From NCBI RefSeq assembly GCF_000018865.1, contig NC_010175.1, forward strand, positions 2,666,001-2,730,000: DNA of 64,000 nt, given 5' to 3'. This document shows, piece after piece, positions 50,884 through 61,275 of the stretch (position 1 is its first letter; each line of letters starts with the position of its first letter). A program made the translations under genes and the position numbers. The notes under the pieces were generated by a model, which was not told where the DNA came from, ran no database searches, and saw nothing but the letters and a program-made list of their open reading frames with translations. Source of the stretch: Chloroflexus aurantiacus J-10-fl (GTDB lineage: Bacteria; Chloroflexota; Chloroflexia; Chloroflexales; Chloroflexaceae).

Positions 50884-53082
50884 CTACCGCCCAACTACAT
50901 ACAGCCAGAACATCGCCAGTGCGAGCAAGCCACCAAAGACGTAGATCAGATAATCCTGTGCCTTGCCGGTTTGTAAACGGCGCGCCTGTCGGCCACTGCC
51001 CTGGGTGCCACTTGCCAAACCGTCTGGCCCATCGTTCAACAGCGTGTCATCGATGATGAAGTTTACTTTGCCCAAACCGAAGGTAAAGCGACCCATACCG
51101 TCAATCAGGCGATCAATGAGCTGGCGGTCGATCAACGACCAGGCCACGGCCAGGCTACGGGTCAGTCTGCCGAAGGTTGCAGCATACAATTCGTCGATGC
51201 GGTATTTGGCATGGAGAACTGCAAATAACGCTGGGAAGCGGGCTGCCAGCGGATCGGTGTCATCGGCAGAGGTGAAGGCGTGCCGATAGCTCAACCAGCC
51301 GGCGGCGATCCCGGCTATGGCAATCAGCAGTGAGAGACCGGCCACCAGCGGATCGAGCTTCGCTGCCTCTTGCCCCCACACATCGGCCAGCCAGTGACCG
51401 AAGGGGAGATCGAAGGGCAGATTGAGTGCGCCGGCGGTCAGGGCAAAACTTGCCAGTATCACCAGCGGCGCGATCATCCGTGGGTCTTCATGCCAGTGCT
51501 CACCGTGGTCGTGGGCATGCTGATGGTCGTCGTGGTGATGATCGTGGTCAGAGGCCGATGCCGGTGCATCGGGATTAACGAACACCACCGGCTGCGCACC
51601 ACGGTACTCCCCGAAAAAGACCAGCCACCACTGGCGGGTCATATACACCGCAGTCAGAAATGCAGCCGCGCTGAGCGTCAGGTACACTGCCAGATTGTGC
51701 TTGAACGCATCGAGCAGAATCTCATCCTTGCTCCAAAAGCCGGCGAACGGCACGATCCCCGCCAGGGCCAGATAACCGGCTGTATACGTCCAGAACGTCC
51801 ACGGCAGGCGCGTGCGCAGGCCACCCATATTGCGAATGTCCTGGGCAGTCTGCTGAGCAGCATACTCGTCGTGATGGTGAATCTGCCGGATCGCAGGCTG
51901 TTGTTCCATGGCGTGAATGATCGAACCTGAACCGAGGAAGAGCAGCGCTTTAAAGAAGGCGTGGGTGATTAGATGGAACATCGCCGCCACCCATCCTCCT
52001 ACGCCGAGTGCGGCCACCATAAAGCCGAGTTGCGAGAGCGTGCTGTAGGCCAGAATGCGCTTGATGTCGAACTGGGCAATAGCGATGGTGGCGGCAAACA
52101 GAGCAGTAAAGGCACCAATAAAGGCCACCACGCCCAGCGCTGTCGGATCGGCAGTAAAGATGGGGAAGGTTCGTGCCACCAGGAACACACCTGCCGCTAC
52201 CATCGTTGCAGCGTGAATGAGTGCGGATACCGGGGTCGGGCCTTCCATTGCGTCAGGCAACCAGACGTGGAGCGGGAATTGGGCCGATTTCCCTACCGTA
52301 CCGCCAAACAGGAGCAGTGCAATTCCGGCAGCGTGACTTAAGCCCAGGGCACCGGTTTCGCTTGCCAATCGTTCCAGCAGTGGCGGAAAGAAGATACCGC
52401 CTTCATCGTTGCCAAACCCAATCCCACCTGCCTGGGCATAGAGGTAGACAATACCCAGCAGCAGCAGCACATCCCCGATGCGGGTAGTGATAAAAGCCTT
52501 CACCGCTGCCCGCGCTGCACTGGGTCGCTCGTAGAGAAAGCCGATCAACAGGTATGAACAGAGACCCATGATCTCCCAGGCCATGAAGAAGAGCAGCAGA
52601 TTATCGGCCATGCTCATCAGCAACATCGCCGCCGTAAAGAGAGCGATAAAGCTGAAGAAGCGGCTCTGCCGCGGGTGAGACGCCATGTAGCCTATCGAAA
52701 AGAGATGAATGCAGGTCGAGGCAATCGTGACCATCGCCAGCATTGCGGCAGCAGCGCCATCGATGTAGATACCCATCTGTAATGCGGTATCACCGGTTGG
52801 CGCCCACACGAACCGCTGCACGACATTCGGTTCGGGAAAGGTGAAGGCACCGTGTTCGCCGTGATGGCCGGCAAGTTGCACCAGTTGTCCGTCGTGCAGC
52901 GCCCATCCGCCGGCAACTGCGGCCAGAAGACCCAGGGCCAGAACCGTTGACCCCATCATCAGCCCGGTTGCCAGCCACGCACTTGCCAGCGCAGCCCGAC
53001 GCAGCGGGGTCAGCGTAATGAGCGCGCTGGCCAGTAACGGCAGCAATGGAATCAGCCACGCATATTGCAGAAAAAACGCCAT
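50884..53082 (-). CDS. nuoL: NADH-quinone oxidoreductase subunit L with a histidine-rich loop
   Basis: 732 residues; the distal antiporter-like subunit with the long lateral helix near the C-terminus. Seen are FFMAWEIMGLCSYLLIGF with the conserved glutamate, KSAQFPLHVWLPDAMEGPTPVSALIHAATMV-type sequence, and DIKRILAYSTLSQLGFM. A stretch of alternating His and Asp (about residues 510-534; DNA 51480-51556) stands in a soluble loop between helices; this is not a standard NuoL feature and may bind metal. The C-terminal segment (about 630-732) includes the RQLIDRLIDGMGRF amphipathic part. Followed after 3 bp by nuoM copy 1. Confidence 0.94.
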   Translation of the reverse strand: MAFFLQYAWLIPLLPLLASALITLTPLRRAALASAWLATGLMMGSTVLALGLLAAVAGGWALHDGQLVQLAGHHGEHGAFTFPEPNVVQRFVWAPTGDTALQMGIYIDGAAAAMLAMVTIASTCIHLFSIGYMASHPRQSRFFSFIALFTAAMLLMSMADNLLLFFMAWEIMGLCSYLLIGFLYERPSAARAAVKAFITTRIGDVLLLLGIVYLYAQAGGIGFGNDEGGIFFPPLLERLASETGALGLSHAAGIALLLFGGTVGKSAQFPLHVWLPDAMEGPTPVSALIHAATMVAAGVFLVARTFPIFTADPTALGVVAFIGAFTALFAATIAIAQFDIKRILAYSTLSQLGFMVAALGVGGWVAAMFHLITHAFFKALLFLGSGSIIHAMEQQPAIRQIHHHDEYAAQQTAQDIRNMGGLRTRLPWTFWTYTAGYLALAGIVPFAGFWSKDEILLDAFKHNLAVYLTLSAAAFLTAVYMTRQWWLVFFGEYRGAQPVVFVNPDAPASASDHDHHHDDHQHAHDHGEHWHEDPRMIAPLVILASFALTAGALNLPFDLPFGHWLADVWGQEAAKLDPLVAGLSLLIAIAGIAAGWLSYRHAFTSADDTDPLAARFPALFAVLHAKYRIDELYAATFGRLTRSLAVAWSLIDRQLIDRLIDGMGRFTFGLGKVNFIIDDTLLNDGPDGLASGTQGSGRQARRLQTGKAQDYLIYVFGGLLALAMFWLYVVGR

Positions 53083-53215
53083 AGTACGATTCCCGTCGTC
53101 TCAACTCGTACCACGAGTGTACGAGCCTGCCACCCAACTGCAATTCTGTTCTGAATGTTCTGTGCGTATCAGTACCGGTTTGCTACTTCCTGAGAAGCTG
53201 TGCTACCGGTGTCAC

Positions 53216-53533
53216 TTATCCGCGCAGTTGATCCACTTCATCGGCGTTAACCGTCACATAATGGCGATAGACAGCAATCACCATCGCCAGGCCGACCGCT
53301 GCCTCGGCAGCCGCGACTGCAATGATGAAGATGGCAAAGGTCTGACCGGTGATATAGCGCGGCTCGAAGTAGCGCCAGAATGCGACCAGATTGATGTTGA
53401 CAGCGTTTAACATCAATTCAACACCCATCAAAACACCGATCAGATTGCGGCGCGAGAGTGCCCCGAACAGGCCAATACAAAAGAGCGCAGCGGCTAACGT
53501 CAGGACTGCCGGTAATGGAACTGCATTTAGCAT
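53216..53533 (-). CDS. nuoK: NADH-quinone oxidoreductase subunit K
   Basis: 105 residues with three membrane helices. The conserved glutamates of the proton channel are in [20 protein letters not shown] (helix 2) and [21 protein letters not shown] (helix 3). Length normal. It follows nuoJ with a 2-bp gap; 133 bp without a gene separate it from nuoL. Confidence 0.95.
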   Translation of the reverse strand: MLNAVPLPAVLTLAAALFCIGLFGALSRRNLIGVLMGVELMLNAVNINLVAFWRYFEPRYITGQTFAIFIIAVAAAEAAVGLAMVIAVYRHYVTVNADEVDQLRG

Positions 53534-53535
53534 GA

Positions 53536-54189
53536 TTACCTCTCACTGGTCGGTTGGATTGTCTGCACGACCGTCTCTTCTTCAACCGGCTCTGCCGATG
53601 GTGGTGATGCTTGCTCACGCAAACGCTTCAATTCCAGCTCTTCGGCCAGGGTCAGCACCTTACGCCGCCGTGCCCGTTCTTCATAGGCAATGACAATCGC
53701 CCCGATCAGGGCCACGGTCAACAGGACACCAACCACCTGGAACTGGAGTAAAAACTCATTCACAAAACCGCGCCCCAGCTCAGCCGGGCCGGCAATCGGT
53801 TCCGGGGTACCGATTGGTGGTGCCGGCGGCACATTCCACTGCTGGTTGATCAGGGTGGGTGCCATCACGGTGGCAAAGAGCAGGACTGCAATCGCCAGCA
53901 CAACCGGCCAGCGTGTTGTAAGCTGGCGAATCCCTTCACCGGTAATCTGGCGGGTGAGCATAATCGCAAACAGGATCAGCACCGATACGGCGCCGACGTA
54001 GATCAAGACCTGTACCACGGCCAGAAATTCGGCTTCGAGCAGCATGTAGAGCGCGCCAACGCCAAAAAAACAGGCAATTAACCACAGCGCGGCGTGGATC
54101 ACATTCCGCACCGAGACGACCATCGCTGCCGAAACCAGAATAAAGAGGGCTATCACCCCGAATACAATTTGGACAACGATTTCCATCAC
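53536..54189 (-). CDS. nuoJ: NADH-quinone oxidoreductase subunit J
   Basis: 217 residues with five membrane helices. The family segment [18 protein letters not shown] and [24 protein letters not shown] (with the conserved tyrosine and glycine of the pi-bulge helix 3) are clear. The cytoplasmic tail after about residue 170 is charged ([18 protein letters not shown]) and longer than usual. It sits between nuoH (49 bp) and nuoK. Confidence 0.94.
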   Translation of the reverse strand: MMEIVVQIVFGVIALFILVSAAMVVSVRNVIHAALWLIACFFGVGALYMLLEAEFLAVVQVLIYVGAVSVLILFAIMLTRQITGEGIRQLTTRWPVVLAIAVLLFATVMAPTLINQQWNVPPAPPIGTPEPIAGPAELGRGFVNEFLLQFQVVGVLLTVALIGAIVIAYEERARRRKVLTLAEELELKRLREQASPPSAEPVEEETVVQTIQPTSER

Positions 54190-54238
54190 GCTTTCCTACT
54201 CCAGCACTTCGCTGTTTTCATTGCCGGATTCGCTGTTT

Positions 54239-55561
54239 TCACAGCGTGGCACTCAATTCCTCTAGCTCTGCCCGTCGTCGTTCGGCCTGCGATGCGGCGT
54301 AGACCTGTGTCAGCCAGAGGTAGGCCCCCAGATTAATGGCAAGGGTTATCACAAAGGCCGCCAGCCAGCGCAGCACCGGTGACCAGCCCATTGTCAGCAG
54401 CATCCCCTCTGCCGGCCCCCAGCGTGTGAAGGCAACCCACAACGCGGCGCTGAACAGATTGACCAGTGTTAATGGAATGAGAAACTTCCAACCAAAATCC
54501 ATCAATTGATCGATCCGCAAGCGGGGCAAGGCGCCACGGAGCCAGACCATCACGAAGAAGAAGATGTAGGTCTTGAGCAGGAAGTAGAAGACGCCCAGCA
54601 TGCCGGCCAGTACATTGAATAAGCCATTACCATTAGGATTGGTTGGTGTAATTGCCTGCGCGTAGAGCCAGTTCACCCCCGGCCCCTGCCAGCCACCCAG
54701 AAAGATGATGGCCGTGATAGCACAGAGCAGGAAGTTCAATACGTATTGAGCCAGGTAGAACAGACCGAATTTCATACCGCTGTACTCGGTCATGTAGCCG
54801 GCCACGATCTCTGAGTCGGCTTCAGGAATGTCGAACGGAGTGCGCTCACCTTCGGCCAGGGCAGCGATGAAGAAGGCGACAAACGCAACAAAACCGACCG
54901 GGGTGAAGATGAACCAGCCCAGACCAAGGTCAGGAATGCCGGGCAGATCACGATTGCTGATCAGCAGGCCAGACTGATAATTGATGATGTCGTTGATCGA
55001 GAGTGAGCCGACAATGATCACGATGGCGATCAGCGAGAGGACTGCCGGAATTTCGTAAGAGACCATCTGGGCCACTGCCCGCATCGCTCCCAGCAACGAA
55101 AACTTGTTGTTGCTGGCCCAACCGGCCATCATCAATCCAACCGCACTGATTGACGAGACAGCGAAGAAGAAGAGGAGACCGGTCGGCAAATCAACCGGTG
55201 TCATACCCGGCCCCCAGGGCACAACCGCAAACATCAAGACTGTCGGCGCAACGACAACACACGGGGCAAGAAAATGAACGATCCGGTCAGCTGCCGCCGG
55301 TACGATGTCTTCTTTGGTGAACATCTTGACGCCATCAGCTATCGGCTGCCAGATGCCCTCTGGGCCAACCCGGTTGGGGCCGATCCGATCTTGCATGCGG
55401 GCAATTACCCGCCGCTCGTAGTAGGTGAAGAAGAGCATCTGTAACGGGGCAACAATCAGCACAATCGTCACAATAATGATGTAGCCGATCAGGTTGATCA
55501 ACCAATCGGGCCATCCCCAGCCAAAGGTACCGTTAATGAGTCCCTGCAAGATGTCGTACAT
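54239..55561 (-). CDS. nuoH: NADH-quinone oxidoreductase subunit H
   Basis: 440 residues, eight or more membrane helices; it forms the quinone-binding chamber with NuoB and NuoD. Motifs: [21 protein letters not shown], then [26 protein letters not shown], and the glutamate-rich loop [31 protein letters not shown]. It is longer than the E. coli protein (325 residues) because of an extended loop (about 205-235) and a hydrophilic C-terminus. It follows nuoI by 17 bp. Confidence 0.95.
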   Translation of the reverse strand: MYDILQGLINGTFGWGWPDWLINLIGYIIIVTIVLIVAPLQMLFFTYYERRVIARMQDRIGPNRVGPEGIWQPIADGVKMFTKEDIVPAAADRIVHFLAPCVVVAPTVLMFAVVPWGPGMTPVDLPTGLLFFFAVSSISAVGLMMAGWASNNKFSLLGAMRAVAQMVSYEIPAVLSLIAIVIIVGSLSINDIINYQSGLLISNRDLPGIPDLGLGWFIFTPVGFVAFVAFFIAALAEGERTPFDIPEADSEIVAGYMTEYSGMKFGLFYLAQYVLNFLLCAITAIIFLGGWQGPGVNWLYAQAITPTNPNGNGLFNVLAGMLGVFYFLLKTYIFFFVMVWLRGALPRLRIDQLMDFGWKFLIPLTLVNLFSAALWVAFTRWGPAEGMLLTMGWSPVLRWLAAFVITLAINLGAYLWLTQVYAASQAERRRAELEELSATL

Positions 55562-55578
55562 GAAGGTTCTCCGTCGGG

Positions 55579-56655
55579 TTATGCTTCCTCTCCCGAACCG
55601 TCACGTGCCTGTTCCTCGGCCTGTTTTCGCTTCGCTGCGTTGGCGGCCCGGATGGCTGCTAACCGCGCCGCTTTCTCGTCGGCAGGGGTAGTCGGAGCCG
55701 CCGGCGCATCGCCGGTTGGAGCGGGAGCGGCGCCTTCGGCGGCCTTCTTCGCCGCGTTGGCCGCCCGGATGGCCGCCAGTTTCGCCGCTTTGTCGTCGGC
55801 GGGAGCAGGCGCTGTCGGTGATGCACCTTCAGCAGGGGACGTGCCATCACCGGTCTGGGCAGCCTTTGCCGCCCGGATGGCCGCCAGTTTCGCCGCCTTC
55901 TCTTCAGGGGACAGTTTGCGAGCCTCGGCGGGAGCTGCCGGTGTAGCAGCTTCAGGTGGTGAAGCAGGTGCCTGCGCAGCCAGTTCCGCTCGCCGGGCAG
56001 CAATCCGTTCGGTCAGATGGGGGGCAATCCCGATCACGTCTGGCCGCCGGCGAATATTGCCCTGCAACTTCTTCAATGCACTCTCGCGAACTTCAGCCCA
56101 CATTGTGGGAGCGATCTTCTCGTAGTAACTGATGGGTCGGTTCAGTTGCGCTTTATGCACGGTCAGACTGCTGTGGTCGTCGGTCGATAACTCGAACTCG
56201 TGATCCATCTTGATCGCATCGAACGGACAGACTTCGGCGCAGAAACCACAGCTCATGCAGGCATCGTACTCGATGATAAACTCGGCCACAGCCGGTACTG
56301 GCTTACCGGTAGCCGGGTCTTTCGCCTGCGTCATATGAATTACTTGTGGCGGGCAAATGCGTTCGCACTGAAAGCACGAGGTACAGAGTTCGTGACCGGT
56401 TTCGTCGTCGTAGAGGAGGATGGGCATGTTGCGGTAGGTTTCGGGGATGCGCGGTCGCTCTTCGGGATACTGGATGGTAAAGGTACCGTGAATCTGCCGA
56501 TAGCTTCGGTTCAGGCGGAACGACTCCTTCCAGTGCTTCCAGATCACAGCCATCCCCCGCAGCAAACCACTGCCCCGTCGGACACGGGTGTCATCGCGCT
56601 GCACCTCAATCACACGCCCACGTGGAATCTCTATCTCGAATGGTGGTGCTGTCAT
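55579..56655 (-). CDS. nuoI: NADH-quinone oxidoreductase subunit I with a repetitive Ala/Lys-rich C-terminal extension
   Basis: 358 residues from ATG 56655, which overlaps the nuoD stop as ATGA. Two 4Fe-4S ferredoxin motifs, [12 protein letters not shown] and [12 protein letters not shown], carry electrons to cluster N2 and quinone. The usual NuoI core is about 160-180 residues; here roughly 130 more follow. The extension contains three copies of a [15 protein letters not shown] unit (DNA 55640-55681, 55759-55800 and 55868-55909) separated by Pro/Ala/Gly-rich linkers. It is likely a set of short basic helices on flexible arms. The length and regularity are not known to me from other NuoI proteins. 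Confidence 0.93.
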
Positions 56656-57761
56656 CGATCCACCTCTCCCATCACGATGTCGATGCTGCCGAGAATGACC
56701 ACAATATCGGCCACCTTGTACCCACGACACATATCGGCCAGGGGCGTCAGGTTGATAAACGACGGTGCTCGCACTTTGTAACGGTACGGTTTTCCACTCC
56801 CGTCGCTGACCAGGTAGAAGCCCAATTCGCCTTTTGGCGACTCAATGCGGGCATACGCATCACCGACCGGTGGCCGGACATTCTGGCGGGCCTTGGGGTT
56901 GATGTGCCCGCCCTTCGCATCTGGCAACTGCTCAAGCACCTGTTCAATGATCCGTTTACTCTGGCGCATCTCTTCAATGCGTACCAGAAAACGGTCATAA
57001 ACATCACCTACTTTACCGACGGGAATATCGAAATCGAAGCGGTCGTAAACACTGTACGGTTCGGCTTTGCGTACATCGTAGGGAATGCCCGAACCGCGCA
57101 ACACCGGGCCGGTCACGCCATACGAGAGCGCGACTTCACGGGGCAGGATACCGATGCCGATTGCCCGTTGTAACAGAATCTCATTATCGCGTAATAACCG
57201 CTCTAGCTCATCAATATAGGCCGGCAGTGCGATCAACAACTCGCGCAAATTGGGAATGAATTCAGGGGGCAGATCGCGCACCACACCGCCGAAGCGAAAA
57301 TAGTTGCACATCAAACGGGCACCGCTTGCCATCTCGAACAGATCGAGAATCTTCTCTCGCTCGCGCATCCCGAATGCCAGCGGCGTCTGCCAGGCCCCCA
57401 TATCGTTGATCATGAAACCAACCGCACTCGCGTGATTGAGGATACGGGTTAGCTCGACCATCAGCACCCGGATGTACTCTGCCCGTTCAGGCACCTCAAT
57501 CCCGGCCAATCGCTCGACCGCCATCGCATAGGCGTGATTGTTGGCCATCGAATTAAAATAGTCGAGCCGGTCGGTATAGGGCATATTTTGCAGATACGAA
57601 TTCGCTTCGGCAATCTGCTCGTGATTGCGGTGCAGATACCCGAACACCGGCTTAAGATCAACCACCGTCTCACCATCAACCGTCACCAGCATGCGGAAGA
57701 CACCGTGAGTTGATGGATGTTGTGGCCCAATATTGACTTGCAGCTCTTGCGTTTGGAGCAT
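56652..57761 (-). CDS. nuoD: NADH-quinone oxidoreductase subunit D
   Basis: 369 residues; the 49-kDa-type subunit derived from the large subunit of NiFe hydrogenases, forming the quinone site. Motifs: [22 protein letters not shown] at the start, with the quinone-site His and an ordinary HRNHEQIAE-type glutamate segment, then [20 protein letters not shown], and [21 protein letters not shown] near the C-terminus. It is separate from nuoC. The start is 75 bp after the nuoC stop, and the end overlaps nuoI by 4 bp. Confidence 0.95.
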
Positions 57762-57836
57762 ATCGACACCAGTTCTCTATGGGTATCGCTTCTTGCAAGC
57801 GAAGATATGAACAATAGTATTGACAATCAAGCCTGA

Positions 57837-58358
57837 CTATTCGTCGCTACCCAGATATTTGTCTCCCTGTCGAGGAAAATCTTTGCGCATGGGAAAACCT
57901 TCAAACTCGTCCCACATATAGATGCGCCGCAGGTATGGATGGCCGACAAATTCGATGCCAAACAGATCGAACGCCTCACGCTCATGAAAGTTAGCTGCCG
58001 GCCAGTGTGGCGTGAGTGATGGCACGGAAGGCGCATCCCGTGGTACCCGTACCCGTAACACAATACCCGGACCGCCTGCCGGATGGTAGAACCGATAGAC
58101 TAATTCAAAACAGCCGGCGTGAAGGTAATCGACCACGGCAATATCGGACAGAAAGGCATAACCGAGCGTATCGCGCACAAAAAGGGCTGCCGCAACGAGA
58201 TGATCGGGGTGAATAAACGGATCGGGTGGATGAAACAGACCGGGTTGGGGGCCGTGAGCAGGTGGTGGCGTGATCGCCAGGGGTTCCACCTCGATCAGGG
58301 CATCCGGCAGCGCCGTGGCCAGTCGTGTCCGCAGATCGGTTGGTGTCAGTTCAGGCAT
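57837..58358 (-). CDS. nuoC: NADH-quinone oxidoreductase subunit C
   Basis: 173 residues. The signature [19 protein letters not shown], followed by [19 protein letters not shown], is the 30-kDa subunit pattern. The N-terminal third is variable and Pro-rich ([14 protein letters not shown]). The start overlaps the nuoB end by 8 bp, so translation is coupled. Confidence 0.94.
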   Translation of the reverse strand: MPELTPTDLRTRLATALPDALIEVEPLAITPPPAHGPQPGLFHPPDPFIHPDHLVAAALFVRDTLGYAFLSDIAVVDYLHAGCFELVYRFYHPAGGPGIVLRVRVPRDAPSVPSLTPHWPAANFHEREAFDLFGIEFVGHPYLRRIYMWDEFEGFPMRKDFPRQGDKYLGSDE

Positions 58359-59145
58359 CGTTCACCACACTCCGTTTCAAGTCGTCGGCTGCGATCTCAG
58401 GAGCGATCCCACGCGCCTTGAGCGCATTCTCAAGCTCTACTTCGGGATCCATGATTGGGAACTGGCGTACCACTTCAGGATGCTCGATCTGCCCCGAACG
58501 GTGCTCGCCATGGCTCGGCGATGTATATGGGCTGAGCAACGGCAACCCACCAACCGGATCGACCAGCTTGCCGTCGATTTCCAATCCCTTCGCCCCAAAA
58601 GTTGGTACCGGAAAGTCGCCCGTCTGCGGCTTATCGCCACTCCCGTACCAGCGCACTCGCCCAAGCTTCTGCCGGTCAATCTGCTCTTGCAACGTCATCA
58701 GAGCGTGCAGGAGTGCTTCAGGGCGTGGGGGGCAGCCGGGTACATACACATCAACTGGAATCAACAGGTCGATACCACGCAGAACATTGTACCCATCACG
58801 GAAGGGGCCACCGGATGTTGCGCAGGCCCCCATCGAGATCACATACCGCGGCTCGGCCATCTGATTATAGAGCCGCACCACCTGGGGGGCCATCTTCTTC
58901 GTCACCGTGCCGGCGACGATCATCAGATCGGCCTGCCGCGGCGACGCCCGAAACAGCTCGGCGCCAAACCGGGCAACGTCATAGCGACTCAACCCGAACG
59001 CCATCATCTCAATTGCACAACACGCCAGCCCAAACGCCATAGGCCAGATCGACGAACGACGACCCCAGTTATAAAACCGGTTCACCGTCGTCAACAAGAT
59101 ACCCTGGCGTTCGAGTTCGAGCTGGGTTGGATCAATCTCAGCCAT
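58351..59145 (-). CDS. nuoB: NADH-quinone oxidoreductase subunit B
   Basis: 264 residues; it binds cluster N2, the last Fe-S centre before quinone. The ligating cysteines are in [14 protein letters not shown] (the tandem pair), [10 protein letters not shown], and [17 protein letters not shown]-terminal extension of about 90 residues beyond the usual NuoB core is charged and Pro-rich. ATG 59145 stands 2 bp after the nuoA stop; a GTG at 59157 overlapping nuoA is an alternative. Confidence 0.95.
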   Translation of the reverse strand: MAEIDPTQLELERQGILLTTVNRFYNWGRRSSIWPMAFGLACCAIEMMAFGLSRYDVARFGAELFRASPRQADLMIVAGTVTKKMAPQVVRLYNQMAEPRYVISMGACATSGGPFRDGYNVLRGIDLLIPVDVYVPGCPPRPEALLHALMTLQEQIDRQKLGRVRWYGSGDKPQTGDFPVPTFGAKGLEIDGKLVDPVGGLPLLSPYTSPSHGEHRSGQIEHPEVVRQFPIMDPEVELENALKARGIAPEIAADDLKRSVVNDA

Positions 59146-59147
59146 GG

Positions 59148-59504
59148 TTACACCCACTCTAGGGCGCCTTTACGCCACTCGTAGAGCAAACCGGCAAACA
59201 GCATCAGGAGGAAGATGGTCGCTGCAATCAGGCCGTAAAGACCTACTGCATTAAATGCTACTGCCCACGGATACAAAAATATCACTTCGATATCGAAAAT
59301 CACAAAGGCCAGTGCGTAGAGGTAGTATTGCACCTTGAATTGCACGTGAACATCACCTATCGCTTCCAGACCACACTCATACGTACTGGTCTTGAGCGGT
59401 GTGGGCCGCTTGGGACGCAGAAAGAAGGCTAAAACCAACGGGATCAACGGAAAGCTGATTGCAGCAACAAGGAAGATGCCTATCAACGCATAATTGGCCA
59501 GCAT
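59148..59504 (-). CDS. nuoA: NADH-quinone oxidoreductase subunit A
   Basis: 118 residues, three membrane helices. The family signature [20 protein letters not shown] and [22 protein letters not shown] are clear. It is the first gene of the twelve-gene operon nuoA-B-C-D-I-H-J-K-L-M-M-N. GGAGG stands 7 bp before the ATG, and an extended -10 promoter lies about 45 bp upstream. Confidence 0.95.
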   Translation of the reverse strand: MLANYALIGIFLVAAISFPLIPLVLAFFLRPKRPTPLKTSTYECGLEAIGDVHVQFKVQYYLYALAFVIFDIEVIFLYPWAVAFNAVGLYGLIAATIFLLMLFAGLLYEWRKGALEWV

Positions 59505-59546
59505 TGCCTATCCTCCGTGATGCAGTAACGTGTGAAGGTAATGAGA

Positions 59547-59555
59547 AGTATATCA
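59547..59555 (-). promoter_or_regulatory. extended -10 promoter of the complex I operon
   Basis: On the minus strand TGATATACT gives a TGn extension and a 5/6 -10 hexamer 43-51 bp before the nuoA start. A -35-like TTGACA further upstream on the minus strand was not found at proper spacing. The 59556-59827 interval holds no gene. Confidence 0.5.
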
Positions 59556-59827
59556 CAAATACGTCGCAATGCTCACAAGATTGACAGTCCCCGGCGTGAA
59601 CAATTGACAATCAAGCACGAAGATTTACGCACTCGTTATTGAATGTCAGTGCAGATCAGGCCAGGATGTGCGCTGGCTGTGGCAGAGCAATTTGTCGGTA
59701 AATCTATACCAGATCTGCATTAAACTTATAACAAAAGGCTATGAACTTATTGTCGATGTGAGGAATGGTCTGGGAGCTGATAGATCAACCCATGGGCCTG
59801 CGCCAGATCGGGCAGCCTGCAACCCTC

Positions 59828-60289
59828 TCAGGCCGCTCCCTGTTCCAGACGTAGCTCGACCCGGCCAACACGAATCGCATCACCGGGATGCACCTCTGTC
59901 AATCCGGTCACTTCAAAGCCGTTGAGAAAGGTTCCATTCGTGCTATTGAGGTCTTCGAGCAACCAGACCCCACCCCGCCGTTCCAGCCGGGCATGTTCGC
60001 TGGAGAGGAATGAGTCGTTGAGGACAATATCGCAATGCGGGCTACGGCCAATCACCGTCACCGGATTCAATGGAAAGACCTTACCGACAGCGACTCCGCT
60101 CTGTCCAGAGCTGGTGACAACCAGTTGTCCATAGGGGCTGGCGAGCGGTGGGGCAGCCGATGTTTGGGCGAGATCGCGCCGGATTACCTGAACCACTTGC
60201 CAGAGAAAAAAGTAGAGGAGAAACACAACTGCCACGCGCAGTAAAAGCAGGATAATTCCAATCGAGATGCTGGCAATATCGAAAAACAT
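59828..60289 (-). CDS. membrane-anchored FHA-domain protein (FhaB-like)
   Basis: 153 residues. One N-terminal membrane helix (about 10-33) is followed by a linker and an FHA domain at about 55-145 with the phosphothreonine-binding residues in IGRSPHCDIVL, LSSEHARLER and NSTNGTFLNG. FHA domains bind phosphothreonine proteins made by Ser/Thr kinases. It pairs with the upstream FhaA-like gene, 3 bp away, as in actinobacterial wall-growth loci. No kinase or phosphatase gene is seen next to them here. Confidence 0.88.
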   Translation of the reverse strand: MFFDIASISIGIILLLLRVAVVFLLYFFLWQVVQVIRRDLAQTSAAPPLASPYGQLVVTSSGQSGVAVGKVFPLNPVTVIGRSPHCDIVLNDSFLSSEHARLERRGGVWLLEDLNSTNGTFLNGFEVTGLTEVHPGDAIRVGRVELRLEQGAA

Positions 60290-60292
60290 GGA

Positions 60293-61009
60293 TCAGCCCT
60301 CACGAAACGTCAGTTCCAGCCCACCCAGCGAAACCACGTCACCATCACGGAGTGCCCGTTCACTGATCCGTTCACCATTCACAAAGGTACCATTCGTACT
60401 CCCCAGGTCGGTCAGCCAGAAGCGACGCTGGCGATAACGCAGTTGGGCGTGTTTTCGTGAGACTCGCGTGTCTTCCAGAATAATATCGTTATCCAGGCCA
60501 CGTCCGATAGTAACCGTTGTGGTAGCAATGGGCAGCGCCTGTGGTGCATTGCCGATCTGCAAGAGAAAAAAAGCACCTGATGACCGTCCGGGGGCGCGGT
60601 CGCTTTGCATAATCATCGTCATCGTCGGCTGATCGGATTGATTGTCGCGCATCTCGGCCTCGACCTGGATCGAACGCCGGGGGACGGCCGGATCTTCCGT
60701 GATCACCACCCGCGGATGATCGAGCATCGTGAAATTGCGTTCGGCGGCCAGCTCACTCAGGTAGGTTGCCAGTTCCTGCTCGATCTGCTGGCGTACCGGT
60801 TGAAAGATCGCGAAGTCTTGCGGATTCAAAAAGGCCCGGTAGCTGCTCGGCACAATCACGCGCTTGACACTAATTGTCTGGTTGCTCTCCATCGCCTTCT
60901 CTAACCGACGCGCAATCTCGACCGGTTGAATCGTACTACGAAAGATACGCGCTACCGATCCTTCGACCATCTGCTCCATAAACTGTTCAAATCGGCGTAG
61001 GGCAGACAT
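60293..61009 (-). CDS. FhaA-like protein (DUF3662 plus FHA domain)
   Basis: 238 residues. The N-terminal DUF3662 region (1-115), with FEQFMEQMVEGSVARIFRSTIQPVEIARRLEKAM, matches the FhaA start. A linker (about 118-145) leads to an FHA domain at about 150-237 with IGRGLDNDIIL, VSRKHAQLR and GSTNGTFVNGERI. It probably reads threonine phosphorylation. Together with the membrane FHA protein downstream it forms a two-gene unit, probably with a promoter in the 61010-61275 gap. Confidence 0.88.
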   Translation of the reverse strand: MSALRRFEQFMEQMVEGSVARIFRSTIQPVEIARRLEKAMESNQTISVKRVIVPSSYRAFLNPQDFAIFQPVRQQIEQELATYLSELAAERNFTMLDHPRVVITEDPAVPRRSIQVEAEMRDNQSDQPTMTMIMQSDRAPGRSSGAFFLLQIGNAPQALPIATTTVTIGRGLDNDIILEDTRVSRKHAQLRYRQRRFWLTDLGSTNGTFVNGERISERALRDGDVVSLGGLELTFREG

Positions 61010-61275
61010 GGCATTTCCCCCATGGCAATTGGATCAACGGCCGCTGCCGGCAAACATCTACACATACTATACCGTCATTATCGGCGAAGCGTAGATGGGT
61101 GGCAAGTTGAATGGCAGAGACACATGGTTCCGACACCAGCTTGAAACCGCTATAGCCAGGCAGGGGTACAGGCCTGCCTGTCATTACAAGAGCGATCTAC
61201 AGCTCGTGACTATCTGGTCTCACGGACAACCGAACCGCTCCGCGACCTTTGCAAGACAAAACGTAACAACGTGCT
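61010..61275. other. gap between tsaB and the FHA genes
   Basis: No gene in 266 bp. One inverted repeat, CAGGCAGG / CCTGCCTG, stands at 61158-61181. A TATAGT box on the minus strand near 61068-61073 may be the -10 of the FHA pair. Confidence 0.35.

Noticed and set aside
58270-59184. Plus-strand ORF of 304 codons opposite nuoC and nuoB
   Set aside because: Antisense to two certain complex I genes; GC-rich third positions on the true strand create long open frames here.
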